Shown here: piece after piece, positions 1-13,100 of the stretch
Layout: each line of letters begins with the position of its first letter
Numbering within the stretch: position 1 is the first letter of the stretch
Notes under the pieces: model-generated
What the model was told of the DNA's origin: nothing
Databases searched by the model: none
The model's input: the letters and a program-made list of their open reading frames with translations, nothing else
Program-made: the position numbers and the translations under genes
Origin: Xiphias gladius
Lineage: Eukaryota > Chordata > Actinopteri > Istiophoriformes > Xiphiidae
Length of the DNA stretch: 64,000 nt
Assembly: GCF_016859285.1 (NCBI RefSeq)
Contig: NC_053412.1
Coordinates: forward strand, 6,509,789-6,573,788
Direction of reading: 5' to 3'

Positions 1-1613
1 CGCGGAGCAAGTTTTCAATCTGCTGCTCCAGCTCGTTCTCCAGCTGCTTCACGATGTCGTCGATCTTCCCCTCGTAGTCCTCCTGGTCCTTGAGGATCCT
101 CAGCTTCGTGTCGAGCTTTTTGTTCTCATCCTCCAGGTTTTTCACCTAAGGGCAGAGGCCGTCGGGGGCGGACGGATGAGACATAGCAAAGAGAATGGGT
201 TGGAGAAAAGGGGAAAAGCGAAAAGCAGCGCTAAAAGTACATTTTGCAATAAAGAAAATACTAGTGTGGTATGTTAAAATAAGAAAAAGTAGTCCCATAA
301 TGCCATGTGAGGAATGTGAGAACTAAATATATGCTGTAGCTGGATGCCAAGTTTTACATGTTATTATTATGTGGTTCCTGTTGATAATGACAGGTGAGGA
401 TGTTTTTGCACGCTCACAACATGTATGTGAAGCCTATTATCTTGTTTGTTGGGGGGAAAAAAAGGAATATAAAGATTGGGGAGATTTGTTCAATCGACAC
501 ATCAAATGTGTAAAGTTCTGTTTGCTTTACTCAAAAAAAAAAAAAAAAAAGCGACAATGTCCGTCAAACTTCTGACCTGAGACTTAAAGTTTTCCTACCA
601 GTGGCTCCAACAAAGCTTCGCACGAAGGGAAGCTCAGAAGAGGAGACGGTTTTTTCTTGGCCTCGGGTCACGGAAATCATTGCAGCAGACAGAGGCTGCA
701 TGTTTATCGGTTTATTTTGGTTTTACTCTGGGGGTGAGCTGAATGTCGATCGTTATGATCGATTACTCTTAATGACCGATTACGAACTGGTTCGGATGAG
801 TGAATGAAAAAGTAAATGAGTAAACAGGAAACCAGAACTACAACTTGAAAAAAAAGGGAAAAAGAAAAACGCAAAGACATGTTGAATTGAGTCATATTAA
901 ATAATTAGATGTTCGGCTTTTTGTTGTTTTTTTTTATTATAGCTCACTAAAACAGAGAACTAATCTTTAACATCAACAAAGACGGAGCCAAAAAACATAT
1001 AAACAAACAAATATATAGACTCTTTTTTTTTTTTTTAGCATTTGCTTCACGTTTTTCAGTTTTTTTTTTTTTCATCGATTTTGTAGTTAACGGTAGCAGG
1101 TAATAAACAGTTTCCATCGTAGAGTTTCCATCGTACTTAACCAGTTGCAGAATCATCTTTTATAAAAAACCCGCTGTTGTCATGTCCTTTTTTTTTTTGC
1201 TTTATTATTATCACTGTTATTTTTATCTAATACTATTGTTGGATATTTTATTCCATTTTTGTATTATTTTTAATTGAACGATTTTATCTGTAATCTTAAA
1301 AAGTTTAAATCCTGGTTCAATGTAAAGCATTTTGTGTTTTGTTTTTTTAAGTGCTGTAGAAATTAAGTTGTTTATTATTATTATTGTTATTAACTGATTG
1401 AACCAAAACCTCGCAGAAAAAAATGGGCTCATAATAATGCCATTCACAAACCTTGTCGATCAACTTGACGAACTTGTCGTTGAGTCCAACCATGTCGTCC
1501 TTCTCCCTGGACTTGCCCGCCGGGTCGATCTTGCCGTTGGTCGCGTAGCTTTTGGCCGGTCCTGCGCTGCCGGGGGAGTAGGACTGGCTGCTGTAATCTC
1601 TCGGTTTAGACAT
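1..1613 (-). CDS. Type II keratin-like intermediate filament gene, 5' part
   Basis: Two coding exons of a minus-strand gene are visible and the rest lies beyond base 1. Exon 1 is 1613-1452 (54 codons, phase 0) and exon 2 runs from 145 off the window edge. The start is ATG at 1613-1611. A short Ser/Tyr/Gly head of about 40 residues (MSKPRDYSSQSYSPG...) leads into rod helix 1A, reading MVGLNDKFVKLIDK, then VKNLEDENKKLDTKL and a 1B-like heptad region (QLENELEQQIENLLR). The intron falls directly after the LIDK of helix 1A, where I recall intron 1 of type II keratin genes lying. The helix differs from standard fish keratin 8 ([20 protein letters not shown]), so this is a divergent type II gene; the teleost counterparts of hagfish thread keratins are one possibility, unproven here. 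The protein should pair with a type I partner into cytoplasmic filaments, and the obvious candidate is the divergent neighbour. The intron (146-1451) is AT-rich with no other gene seen. Confidence 0.8.
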
Positions 1614-2004
1614 ACTGAAGCTTGTAGCAGCACCGACAAGTCTGGAAGCCGACCCAGGTGAGCGGCGAAGGCACCCACAGCCCTGCGGATCACCTGCTTT
1701 TAAGGTGGACAAGGACCACCCATCCCCTCGCCGCGACGCTGCATGCGTCCAATCAAAAGAGGACAGGTGCAATATTGTAGAGAGAAAAATGAACAAGTCA
1801 ACGTGAAGTACTTGTATTTCGACTCTGAACCAGTTTATCCAGGGGTGGTACTGGACACCCGGAGCCAATGGCGTCTATAGGGGCGGATTCGTGCGTAAAG
1901 ACCAGGTATAAAACCTATCTGTATCCTTCACCTCCATCAGGTGACTCTCCAAGCTGAAACGCTGTCTCTGTGCACCGTCGGCTCTCTCCTATCCAGCTGC
2001 AATC
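1614..2004. promoter_or_regulatory. Shared promoter of the keratin gene pair
   Basis: Only 391 bp separate the two divergent start codons. On plus a TATAAAA box lies at 1907-1913, about 92 bp before the ATG at 2005, with a CCAAT box at 1865-1869 and another at 1749-1753. On minus a weaker TTAAAAG (1703-1697) lies about 85 bp upstream of the other ATG. The boxes are visible; their use as promoters is inferred from position. Confidence 0.6.
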
Positions 2005-5000
2005 ATGCCTTCAAACACCGCAGCCAGCATGTTCGGTGGAGCCGGGGGAAGGGGCTCCAGGGCGTCCGTGGCGAGCCTGGAGGGGCTGCGTAACGTGCTG
2101 CGCAACGAGCCCGACCGAGACTCCGCTCGCGCCGCGCCCGCCGCTCCACCGCCGCCGCCGCCTGCCGCCCCTGCCGCTCCCGCCGCCCCCGCGGATGACA
2201 AGCAGACACTGCGGGGTCTGAATGACCGGCTGTGCGGCTACCTGGACAGGGTGAAGCAGCTGAAGGAGGAAAACGACAGTCTGGAGAAAGAGATTGACGA
2301 GATTTTGGCCAAGAGGAAGACACCTGGGGGACGCGACTGGGATGAGACAGAGAAACCCCTGGATGACCTCAAGAACAAGGTTTGTCAACAGATCAGGAAA
2401 GCTATTAAATTAAATAACTTTGGGACTTTGATATTTCACACTAAGCATATTTAACATTTTCACATTCATGCATTTTCTCATAAAATGCCAGAAATGCATT
2501 GAAAAAATTAAGCTCAGTCTATTCTTCCCCCCAAATGTCAATCTTAAAATATTTCTGGGAGTATACATCATCCATATTTCTCCTTAGATCAAAGACATCA
2601 CCATGGACAATGCCAAGCTGCTACTCCAGATTGATAACACCAAACTGGCCAACGACGACTTCAAGAACAAGTGAGTTTCATGCAGTCCAGACAAAAAAAG
2701 TCAGGCTACTTTATTTTGAAAAATGGGGCTCAGGAAATAAAACAATAATGCAGAATAATTCAGATCACAATTTAGACCAAAACGAAACACGTGGATCATT
2801 GTTTTCAGGCTGAACGATGAGAAAAAGGCCCGGAAGGAATTAGAAAAGGACGTGGAGGATCTGAGGAGGACCCATGAGGACACCAAGCTGAACTGCAAGC
2901 AGACAAAGAAAGAGATTGATTTGGTCAAGGACGAGCTTGCACGCCTCAAGCAGGAGCACAAGGACGTGAGGCTGGAAACCAACACACAAATCACAGAAAA
3001 ACGCACACTTTAAGATCGCCAAGATTGGATTGTGTGAGATTTGAGGCAAAGTCGTAATTGTGGTTTTTGCAGGAGGTGGATGCCCTGTGTGAGAAGATCA
3101 AGGAGTCCGAGGTCAAGGTGGAGGTCGATTCCCAGAATTCCAACCTGTCTGAGATTCTCAACAAGATCCGCAGCCAGTACGATAAACTAGCCAAGAAGAA
3201 CCTGAAGGAGACTGACGAGTGGTACCAGAGCAAGGTCGGTTACCTGCAGGATGTCGTCCACGTGTTGGACCACTCTTTTCTAAAATAGTTTACTTTCTTT
3301 TTCATTCTCTTTCTCTCTCCTTTCCATGGCCTCCTTCTCCCCTGTTTGTCTCACCATTTTCATCATGTTTTTTTTCCCCCCTCCAGTTTGACAACATCAA
3401 GGTGGTGGAGGCCCAAAACACCGAGGTCTTGCTTTCTGGAAAGACAGAGCTCAAGGATCTGCTCAAACAGAAACAAATTCTGGAGATTAAGATCCAGAGT
3501 TTGCATACTACGGTAACAACACACACACACACACACACACATACACACAAGCTTATTTATATACAGTACGTCACTTAGCACACTGCCATAAAATACAACA
3601 AAAATACAACATGGAAGGGAAATCATGTGGAACCACAACGTATCACACACACATGCAGAAAGCGAGTTTTATTGCAGGTTTGAATAGGGAGCTCATTCTG
3701 AAAGCAACTTTGGAAATGCCTTGTTTTGACATACAAACCCCCAATATTTGTTTTGACACAAATACACTGCGGCTTTTGCAAAACTCAGTGACACATCTGA
3801 AATTCAGATCTTAAGCAAGGTCATAAAAACCCATGAAGCGATGCTTTAGGTGCTGTGTAGAACAAAAACATTCGGCGAAATCTTCCCTGTGTCATCTCGG
3901 GAATGATAAAACCGCCCGAAGGGAACAGTCAACCTGTCCGTTTCACGAGCTTTCCTGACTGCCCTGTCATTATACTGTAAACCTGCTACTTTGAACCAGA
4001 CAAACCCTCAATCCATCCCACTGCAGCTTGACAAGCCACCTGGATCTGCGCAAAAACAAACTATGAACAAGGTCAAAGCTCCTGAGAAGTGTTCACCCAA
4101 GGGTCTCGTCTCCTTGAACTATGAAGAGATTTCAGGGTAGGATCCCAAAGAAGAGAACGGGAAGCTGAAAAAAATCACCTTATGTCTCCCTTTCAGATCC
4201 GAAATCTGGAGGAAACCCTGAGGAACACCGAAGCTGAGTATGGTCAGCGACTCGTCCCTCTCAACAAGGTGATAATGAGCCTGGCGGCGGAGCTGGAGAA
4301 GGTGAGGTCACAGGTGGAGCACCAGGTGGAAATCAACAACAACCTGCTGTGTGTCAAGATGAAACTGGAGTCGGAAATCAATAGCTACCAGCAGCTGATC
4401 CATGGGATGACCACTGATGCTGAAAGGTGAGGATGGTCGGAAATACGTCGTGGTGATTGTGGTTGTATGATGTCAGAGGTGACAGAGCAGCCCACCAACA
4501 TCTGCCTGTTATACTTGTTTAATCTGTACAAAAACAAGAAAGTAAAAACAACGATCCACGGTTTTACAGGGGGTTTAGTGACGTGTTCATTAGAACGTTT
4601 TACAAGTGTTAGTGGGCAGATTTTGTTCAGACAGAACAAATAAGCTGTTTCGCTTTGTTTTCAATCTTTCTACTAAGTTCGGCTCAATGGCTGTAAACTG
4701 TAGCATCGTCCTATCTAAATGAAAAATGTCAAAGTGGGTCTTTGAAGGGTGAAAAGGAATGGCATAAACATACCCTAACACACACAAAGCCATGGCAAAC
4801 CTGTAAGTTAGCGAACTTATCCTCTTCTTCCCTGACAGCTCGGAGTTTTCTTTAGAGGATGCGGTGCGAAGCGGTAAGTCATGGATCCTGCTGGCATAAA
4901 AACACTTGACTTCGAATGAAATCACAATGACTCCAGCATGTTCGTGCTGCGACCTGATCGACGAGTTTGCCTCTGCCGCCACGAAAAGACCGGGGTCAGT

Positions 5001-5848
5001 ACTGCCAGAGATGCTTTCGTTTCGGTCTTGCAATCTAATTGGCGCCTCTGCAACAGGAAAGAAGCAAAAGATAATCATCAGAATCTGACCCTTGTCTTTC
5101 CTAACAGTAGGTCTTGAAAGAGCTAGAAAGGTGTGAGCAATATAGTTGATGACATTGGTTGCCGACTAATGGCTTAATGTGGACGCAACAACGATGTGGT
5201 TTACACCTTTTTATTCATTTCAAGAAAGCGCAGAGGCATATTTTCCCACTATTCCCTCACAGTAGGTCACATCACTAAACTGCACCAAAGCGTTGCCGTC
5301 ACGTCGCACCCTGTAACTGCATGTAATCACACCCAATTTAACGCTACGTAATAATCATAAATGTAATGATTTTGACAAGCCAACCAATCTCAAAAAAGAA
5401 ATTATAATTTCATTGTCCTATGTTTCCAACAAAATCCGCTCACTTGTTGACTCTCTAGCAGAAGCACACACAGATGAAAGCCAAGCTGAAGGACCAAAGG
5501 GTTGATACACACATTTTTGTGCTTGAGACCCAACAAATCTGATTCATCTTCTTGTTTCCAGACCAGCGAAAGCCTGACAGCAAGGTGCCCAAAGAGCAGG
5601 AGGAAGTGAGAGAAGGAGCCCTTGTGAAACCAGAAAGCCCCCCCTCTAACAAATCCACCCCCCCAGAAGATGCCACTGCTGAAGCGGAAACACGCCCTGA
5701 AGCGGTGGAAGGAGACCTTGTCGGGGCCGAGGCGGCTGCCGCCAATAACGCGGTGGCTCGAATCGCGCCAAGCGCCGGCACCACTGAAGAGAAAAAACCC
5801 AGGACCAAAACTAAGAAGGGCTCATCTTCTTCCTCCTCCGAGAATTAA
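2005..5848 (+). CDS. Divergent type I keratin (intermediate filament protein)
   Basis: Eight coding exons: 2005-2379, 2588-2670, 2809-2965, 3073-3234, 3387-3512, 4197-4426, 4839-4873, 5562-5848. They sum to 1455 nt (484 aa plus stop) in frame. Exons 2-5 are 83, 157, 162 and 126 bp, the characteristic type I keratin exon sizes. The protein has a head of about 65 residues with a Pro/Ala run, helix 1A (LRGLNDRLCGYLDRVKQL), a continuous coiled-coil rod, and a rod end at VKMKLESEINSYQQL. The tail of about 110 residues is charged and Pro/Ala/Glu-rich, ends KKGSSSSSSEN, and lacks the Gly-rich repeats of epidermal keratins. The usual type I end motif TYRRLLEG is changed to SYQQLIHG, so this is not ordinary krt18. 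A thread-keratin-gamma-like or fish-specific type I gene is possible. It should form obligate heterodimers with a type II partner in the cytoplasm. Confident as type I keratin, unsure of subgroup. Confidence 0.88.
3517..3549. repeat. (AC)n microsatellite
   Basis: A run of AC dinucleotides just after exon 5 of the type I keratin gene, starting a few bases past its splice donor. Confidence 0.9.
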
Positions 5849-6006
5849 GATGAAAAGCCACAAAATGAGGATGAAGTCGCCAAAGCTTGATCTTCAAAAG
5901 CTTTTTTCTGCTCTTTTCTGTCACTCAGCAAAGTATCATATTAAACTGTGTCCTACTGTTGTTGCAAAACCTGAAAGGGCTTCTATGAGGTTGACAGATG
6001 TCAGTA

Positions 6007-6012
6007 AATAAA
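6007..6012 (+). terminator. Poly(A) signal of the type I keratin gene
   Basis: AATAAA about 160 bases after the stop codon at 5848, followed by a T-rich stretch from 6048. Between here and about 6700 I see no gene; this is the tail-to-tail space with arpc2. Confidence 0.7.
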
Positions 6013-6728
6013 ATTTGATCTCGAAAGAAAATGATCCAGCAGGGTTTGTTTTTTTTTTTCCTGGTTTTTCAACACTCATTTGCACACGACAAGCCTTCCA
6101 CCGACCTCTGAGACAAAGAGTGCATGAAAGTTTTGACAGCAAGTGAGCAGCTGAGTCCAAACAGACAGATAAAAGTAATCAATCCATCAATAGTTGTCGC
6201 ATACAGCTTCTGTTACTTCAAGGGTAGTAGGATGAATGCAAACTTGAGCCAACCTACTGCAAAAGAGAAACAGCCTTAAACGTTATTAAACAAATATTAC
6301 AGAAACAATGTCCAGTTTTCGGTAACAGTGTTAAGTAACATTCAGATGATTTTAGGATTTTTTTGAGTGTATGTCCCCTGCTTTATTGTGAGCTAAAGGA
6401 TGGTAGAAATCTCTCAACCAATACAGAACCATGTAATCATTTATCTGAAGCGAGCTAATCAAAAGCCAAAACACTGGACAGCTAGACTAGAAAGATTACA
6501 AATAATTTAAAGCACTTGTGCAATCTCCTTTCTAAGAAATTGTCCTATTTCCTTAAATCTCTCTCAAAGGAAATAAGCATGAAACATTTCACTTAAAACT
6601 GATCGGTAAGTGCAATAATAATCTCCGTGGACTGATAAAATTCAGAGTAGAAAAAAAAAAAAGAGAAACAAAGTCAACAGAGACACACCACTACCAGAGA
6701 GATGCTTTTTTTTGTAAGAGTGATTCAT

Positions 6729-6734
6729 TTTATT
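6729..6734 (-). terminator. Poly(A) signal of arpc2
   Basis: TTTATT on plus (AATAAA on minus), about 440 bases downstream of the arpc2 stop codon at 7172. It gives a 3' UTR of about 450 nt. Confidence 0.65.
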
Positions 6735-7171
6735 TTTTCAAATGACAATGGTACAGACAACATGAGAGCACAGAGAGGAAAGAAGGGGGGACTGAAATCA
6801 TCCAGTACATGTATATTTCATGGTGAGGGTTGAGGGGCAAGCAAGAGTACCAAATGGAGTAAAAGATGTCGTATCAAAAATTGTCTTTTTTTTCATATAT
6901 ATATTTATATAGGACTAATAATTCTCTTTAACTATGCAAAGCAAGGAATGCCCTTTTTTCCATTTATCTTAAACCTTGGCTTTCTCTAAGCAGAGCCAAC
7001 ATTATTATTCATTAAAAAAAAAAAAAAAAAAAAAAGACTGGACACATTTTTGGGGCTGGGCAGGGGCATTTTAGAGGCATCCTGGAGTCCTGTCGGATGT
7101 GGCGTTGAGTCTCGGTGTGGCGCGTTTGGGCGTGTCCACGGGGGTTTGGATTTCTCTGATGGGCGTCCGCC

Positions 7172-10100
7172 TCAGCGGGAGAAGGTCTTTCCACTGAAGA
7201 AAAAAAAAGAATAATACACAATCAAACCATGGCACGTTAGATAGTAAACAAAGGACACCACAAAAACCACAACCAGCTTTGTTAGCTGCTTTAACACTTA
7301 ATCCCCTAAAGCTTTTTCCAGAGTGAGTCACATCAATTTTGGCAAGATAGCATGCTTCTTTAAAAATATTTTGTGAAACGGCCAGCAAACAGCCTTCCGT
7401 TTGTTTTGACACTCAAGTTGTCAGCACTCTGAAGGATCACGGAACATTACGTTAATATCTCAACATACTTGTTGAGATATTTGTGATATGTATTTCTCTG
7501 TCTCTTGTCTTTGTCAAAACAAATTTGACAATATGTGATTGACACTTCAAATATCGGCTCTAAGTTCCTGACAATCTCTTAGTTCGCTAGTTGTCTCCAA
7601 GTATATGATTCATGTGACATGTTTCTCCCTCTTCGAAACTCACAAAAGATGGCAGCTGTGGGGGCTCCCTACTTATTCCAGTAACACATTAACCGTAGAA
7701 CAAAGCCTCTCTGTGCTAAAACACTATAAAATTTCCCAATTATTTCAGAGCTACAAGGCTATTAGTGTATTTGTGGCTGTTAGGACAGTTAGCAAAGCGG
7801 AGAGCTGTAAAAATTCCTTGTTGACTCGCTGCAAAAAAAAGGGGCCACACACCTCAAAAACACACAAAGAGGCAGAGCTGCAGTCAACTCGTAAAGACAG
7901 AAGAAAAATACTGCTATCTTGGAAAATGCAGCGATAGTGTATCTCAAGACTAAATCTGGCAAATACCGTTCATGAGCCATCTTAAAAGGAAGACCCGCAG
8001 CAGTGCTCACGATTCATGATAACTGCTATGGGTCTGCATTTAAGACCTGAACAGTGAAAAAGGCAGAGAGGAGGCTTAAGACATTGTGACTGAGGGTTTA
8101 TATAAAAAAATAAAATCTACTAAAATATACGGTTGGATCAAAATACTGAAATCTAATTCATGGCATCAAAAAAAAAACAAAAAACCCTTGTTTGACCCTT
8201 GTTTCTTATGTTTAGAAGAACTGCCAACTTTAGCCCTAAACGTTGATCCTCATCTTGCTCTTCTTACATCAAACATTGACTATGAACGTGAACTGTGGTA
8301 CAGAAACAAGAGATGGTTGTCAACAAGAGGAGCAGAGCAGAGGCTTATTACGAGATGGTCTTCATCTCCTTCTTCTCGGCGTCGGGTCGAGCACGATTCA
8401 GCACCTTGAGGAAGTCTGATGTCTTGGCCCTCATACGTGTGTGAATGTAGGCCTGCGGAAGAGACGCAGAACTGAGGGATTAAAATTTTCATAAAGGTAT
8501 TTACAACTGCAAAACAACAACCACAACTTGCCACCTAATCTTGGAATGAATGCTGTACAAATATGATAATGACAGGCTTCGCTTGTTTGCATTGTCAACA
8601 TAGTCAGATGCAGAATTTTAAATACAATGGACAGCAGAGACACGGGTCACATAGTAGTCCCTAATTTGACAGTGTATGTTCTCACAGTTCTCGCGCTTAA
8701 CCAACCCACACCTGGCCATAAATCCATCTATCATGTCACCCATGCCGACTCCTTCTTGCCTGAGGCAAAAAACACCCAACATCCAGTTCCATTGTCTGCA
8801 GTCTGAGCACCAGATGCTTACGAAACAACGCAAACACATGCCCCTGAAATGCAAGTCATCCGAAAAATGGCTTTGATTAACTCCCATACACTGCCCTGAG
8901 AACCGGCATAATCACCGGGGGCGGCAGAGCGAGTCGTACTCAAGTATACCCTTCCTTTGATCTCACCAGTGGCTGCACTTTCTGTTGTGGAGAAGGCCCC
9001 TTACTACAATGGAGGATGGAACATACTATCACAGGGGAGGACTTCATAACCTGCTCTCACCTATAATTAAAGCAGACTTCCAGCCTGTAGCCTTTTCAAC
9101 TGGTGCTTCTTTAATATTGCTCTAGCCATTGTGGGCCTTCAGACTTAGGAAGACTGAGGCCAAAACTTGTCACGAGACCTAAGAGACCTAAAAATATATC
9201 TAAAATGAACAGATTATCTGTCCAAACATAAACGAAGCGATAAATATTCCAAAAATCAAGCTTTTCTTATGAACCTCAACACTCACTGGAACTTGCGCTG
9301 GACGCGTGAGTGGATCAGAAATGGAGCGCCAAGATAAACAAAAAATATTAAATATCTAAAAGGCATGGGTTGAAATTCAGAAAATAGACAGTTTGTGCCT
9401 GTTGTGCAGAGTCTATTCGAAGAGTTTGTGAGTTTGTTCGTTGAACTGACCTTAGAGCACTTTATGTGGTAGTGCAGGTAGTCCCTGAAGGTGTGGATGA
9501 GGTTGATGGTGTTGTCTCTGGCATTGGCATTGGTGTGACGTGGGAACAGGACTGAAAACAGTAACAGCAAAGCACGTAGATCAATAACAAATTAGAAAAC
9601 TAATCATGTCTTCAGTACAGCTGCATGGCAGGTGAAGAAGATTCGGTCGCGTTTTCAACTCAACGGATGCTGACCGAAGGTGATGTATCCAATGTTGTCC
9701 CCCACGGCGGCGTCTGTGTCCTTCAGCTCCAGTGGCGGCTCCCTGTGGCTGAACAGCACCTGGGGGGCTGTGTGGCTGGCTCGCCGGCCCTCTTTGAACT
9801 CCTACGCGCAGAAAAACGTGAGTGTCCAGTACCAGTTTTAGATGTCTTACTGTGTAGCAGTTCCTTAACAAGTGAAGCCATTAACTGAATGGACTGAGTT
9901 CGGGTTCTATTTGATTCGCACATTTGATTTTATGAAGGTGTAACTGCCAGTGTTGGTGGCTTTGCAGCTACTTTGGCATTAGTTTGCTGACATTTCTCTA
10001 TTTTTATTGTGGTTTTTAAAATCAAACAGGATACTATACTATTGTTGCTGTCAGAAATTCCTGATACCTCAGATTCAGAATTGCAACTAGAAGGCTGAGA

Positions 10101-13100
10101 TGAACGCTTTTGTTTCTGCTCTCAGCTACTTACAGTCTGAACAATATGGTGTAGATGCGGCAGAATTCTAAGCAGGTCTTGAGTATGTTCACACTGGATA
10201 AGTTAATAATACTTAAAAATGAGGAGTGTGCTGCTGATGTCGCCTTTTGTGCCACAATGCAATGCACATGCTTGAGAAAAATTCAAATTCAGTTGGATGG
10301 TGGAGAAAGTTTAATTGGCACTGGCATTTAAAGTTGTGGTAAAGTATGTTGCAAGTATGCACGACAACCGGTTTACTGTGCGTTATGTTCTTCAGTACAG
10401 TACGAACTCACAAAATTTACACAGTGACTGACTTTCGTGTTCATGCGGCCTCACAAACCTGCATGAAGACTTTGCCGATGATGACGTCGTCGTCATCTTT
10501 GAACACCGTGCTGAACACAACCGTCACTCTGTCTTTCTTGGCCTCCACATACCTGAGAAGACACAACATGCCGGACGGGTCAGAGGTTTAAGACCAAAGA
10601 CCCGGAGAAAAGAGGATTACCACAAAAATGGTAGCAAGACCCAAAATATGTTTTCTTTGACTGTCAGAGTTCAGTCCTACAAAATATTTCCCATGCTTGA
10701 AGACCTGCTACAACAAGTTTCATGGTTTCATAAAAACTGTCAAGTCTCAACGTAACAAATATCTTTGTTTCATTTTGAAAACTTTCCTTTTAACTTTTTC
10801 TGCATTTTTAAAAAGGTTTCTCGTAGCCTTCATATGAGACACTCGAGTTTAGACTAGCAACACAAGCCCTGTTCAATTAGAGGAATTGAAAACCAAGCTC
10901 TTCCCTTCTGCCTTTGTCTGAAACCAAAAGCTCTCAAACTCCCACACACGTACATGGACTCATCGTCTCTGTAGTGGACCACAGCCCTCTTCTCGCCCTC
11001 TTTGCCCTCTTCCTGGAACTTGAAGTACTTTTCGAACACTGAGGCGAAGCAGTTCCTCTTGAGCATCCCCGCCTGGTGGACAACCTCATCTTTGTTGGCT
11101 GGTAGTGCGTCCAAGTCGTAGAGGAGGGACACGTTGTAGCCTGGGAGGAAGACGATCGGAGACAGAGCGATGAAGATTCCAGATTGTAGTCAGTCACCAC
11201 TTTTAATTGCACGCTTTTCTATTAAAAACTAGTAACTGCAAACTAGTAATCATTTGGGATAAATGCTCTGGACATGAGGCACAAAGTTGACATTTAAGAC
11301 GGCTACATACTGTATCAGACTGTCCTGTGGGTGTAAACATCTTAAAACTGAGCTGACGTTAGCTGTCGAATAATTCAGAGGTTTTCACTGATTTAAGTCA
11401 CTGACTTACCAGACTCTGGTGAGACCAGGAAATTCCCATAGACCCTCTTGAGCAACTGAAATTAAAAATATGACATTTGTTTGGATGGTGCCTCTCTAAA
11501 TGCAGTTCCCAAAAGACGCACTTCACAGAATTACCATTAAAAAAAGGCGAGAGAAAAATTCAAAAATTCTAAAGCAAAATTTACGGTCATGGTAAAGAAA
11601 ACGTGATTAATACAGGAAAATAGGACGATTAAAGCTTTTTTAAAATTTGGATAATGACTTAGAATCATGTATATTATGCAAGACAAAGCTTTTATAAAAA
11701 GGCCCTGAGGCTGCTACTTTGATGCTAGAAAAGAGAAAGGGTCCCAAGACTTCAGGAGACATACGATTTAAGTGCTCTCTTTTCATTAAAAAAAAAAAAA
11801 TACACAACAGGTACTTTCAAAGCCATCCTTTGAATCTCAAAATTGCCAAGACTTCAGTGATTTTCAAAGCCTGTGGGAATCCTCGAGGAATAAGCAGGTG
11901 GTTAAGAGAAGAGAAGAAACACGCAGAAATGTCACCAACAACAAAAGCAGAGAGAGACAGCTTAACAAACTCGCCCCGCAAAAAACGCACGATACAGTAG
12001 GAAGGAGGCATGTGTCTTCAGGCGGTAATGGAAGGGCTTAGAGTCTCAGCACTGGGGCCTCCTCTATAATGGATACCTGTCATTGTAGAATGAACTGAGG
12101 TACACTTAGCAGGAGTATGCAAATCAAGCGCAGGAATGACGACAATTTACAAGCAAAAGTCAACCAAGGACAGTGTAGTATGCTATATTCTTCCTCATTT
12201 TAATCTGAACAGTCTTTCAGCAAAACAAAATACATCAATGAATAAACAGATGAGAATGTGTGAGAATAAACAAACCCTTTACACACACTTTAAACACTCC
12301 CTCCCCGCTCAGTGCTTTCCAACCAGACCTTTCACAAGCTTGAGTAACTGAATGTGACACTGTTGAACCGTTCACTTATCCCTCCGCTCTTGAGTTTTGG
12401 GGAACAATGAGGGAAGTCGCTGGGCGGCAGCCAAGACATTCATACACAGTGGCTGCTGCTCGCAGTCAGCACTTCCTCGCACTGGGTGAGTCACTTCCTG
12501 TTTCTAACAGAAGCCTCAGCAGCTGCTTTCTTCCTTACATGGCAACAGAGCTCTTACGTTAGAGATAGGTGTGTGTGTGGTTATGTGTGTCTGTGTGTGC
12601 GGATACCAGTCATGACTTCATTCTACTATTTTTGTTTTTTTTGTTGACACTTTATTAAATCCGATTGACACCAAAACCAGACAGAAACCTACTTAAATGC
12701 ATTCTTGCCTTGACTTATTGGTGACAACCTTTTAACTGTTTAAGCAATGAATGTTTGCAGGGTGACTCCTGTTTTAAACAGCTCACCTGCAGGTCTAAGG
12801 AATATCACTGCTGAACTAAAAAGCATACCAGGAAAAGCAACTGCTGACCTCTCAGGAGATCACCAGTTTATTTTTATGACCAGGGGAACAATGTGTCAGA
12901 AAGCCACAACCGCATTTTAAAGAATTTTAAACTCAAGTGTAAGATCTAGGAAAAGGGAAAATTTCAGCTCTTGAAGTACGATAACATATGTGAAAAAAAC
13001 TGACTGCTAGTGAGGCCCCATTTCTGTCTAGAAAGGCACAGAGAAACATTTTCCAGACTCTTTGTTTATGTTCCTCCCTCTTTCTCTTCATTTGTGTGTG

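Noticed and set aside
2003-2323. Open frames opposite the first keratin exon on minus
   Set aside because: They are antisense shadows of the GC-rich Ala/Pro coding stretch; the plus frame has the keratin rod and canonical exon borders.
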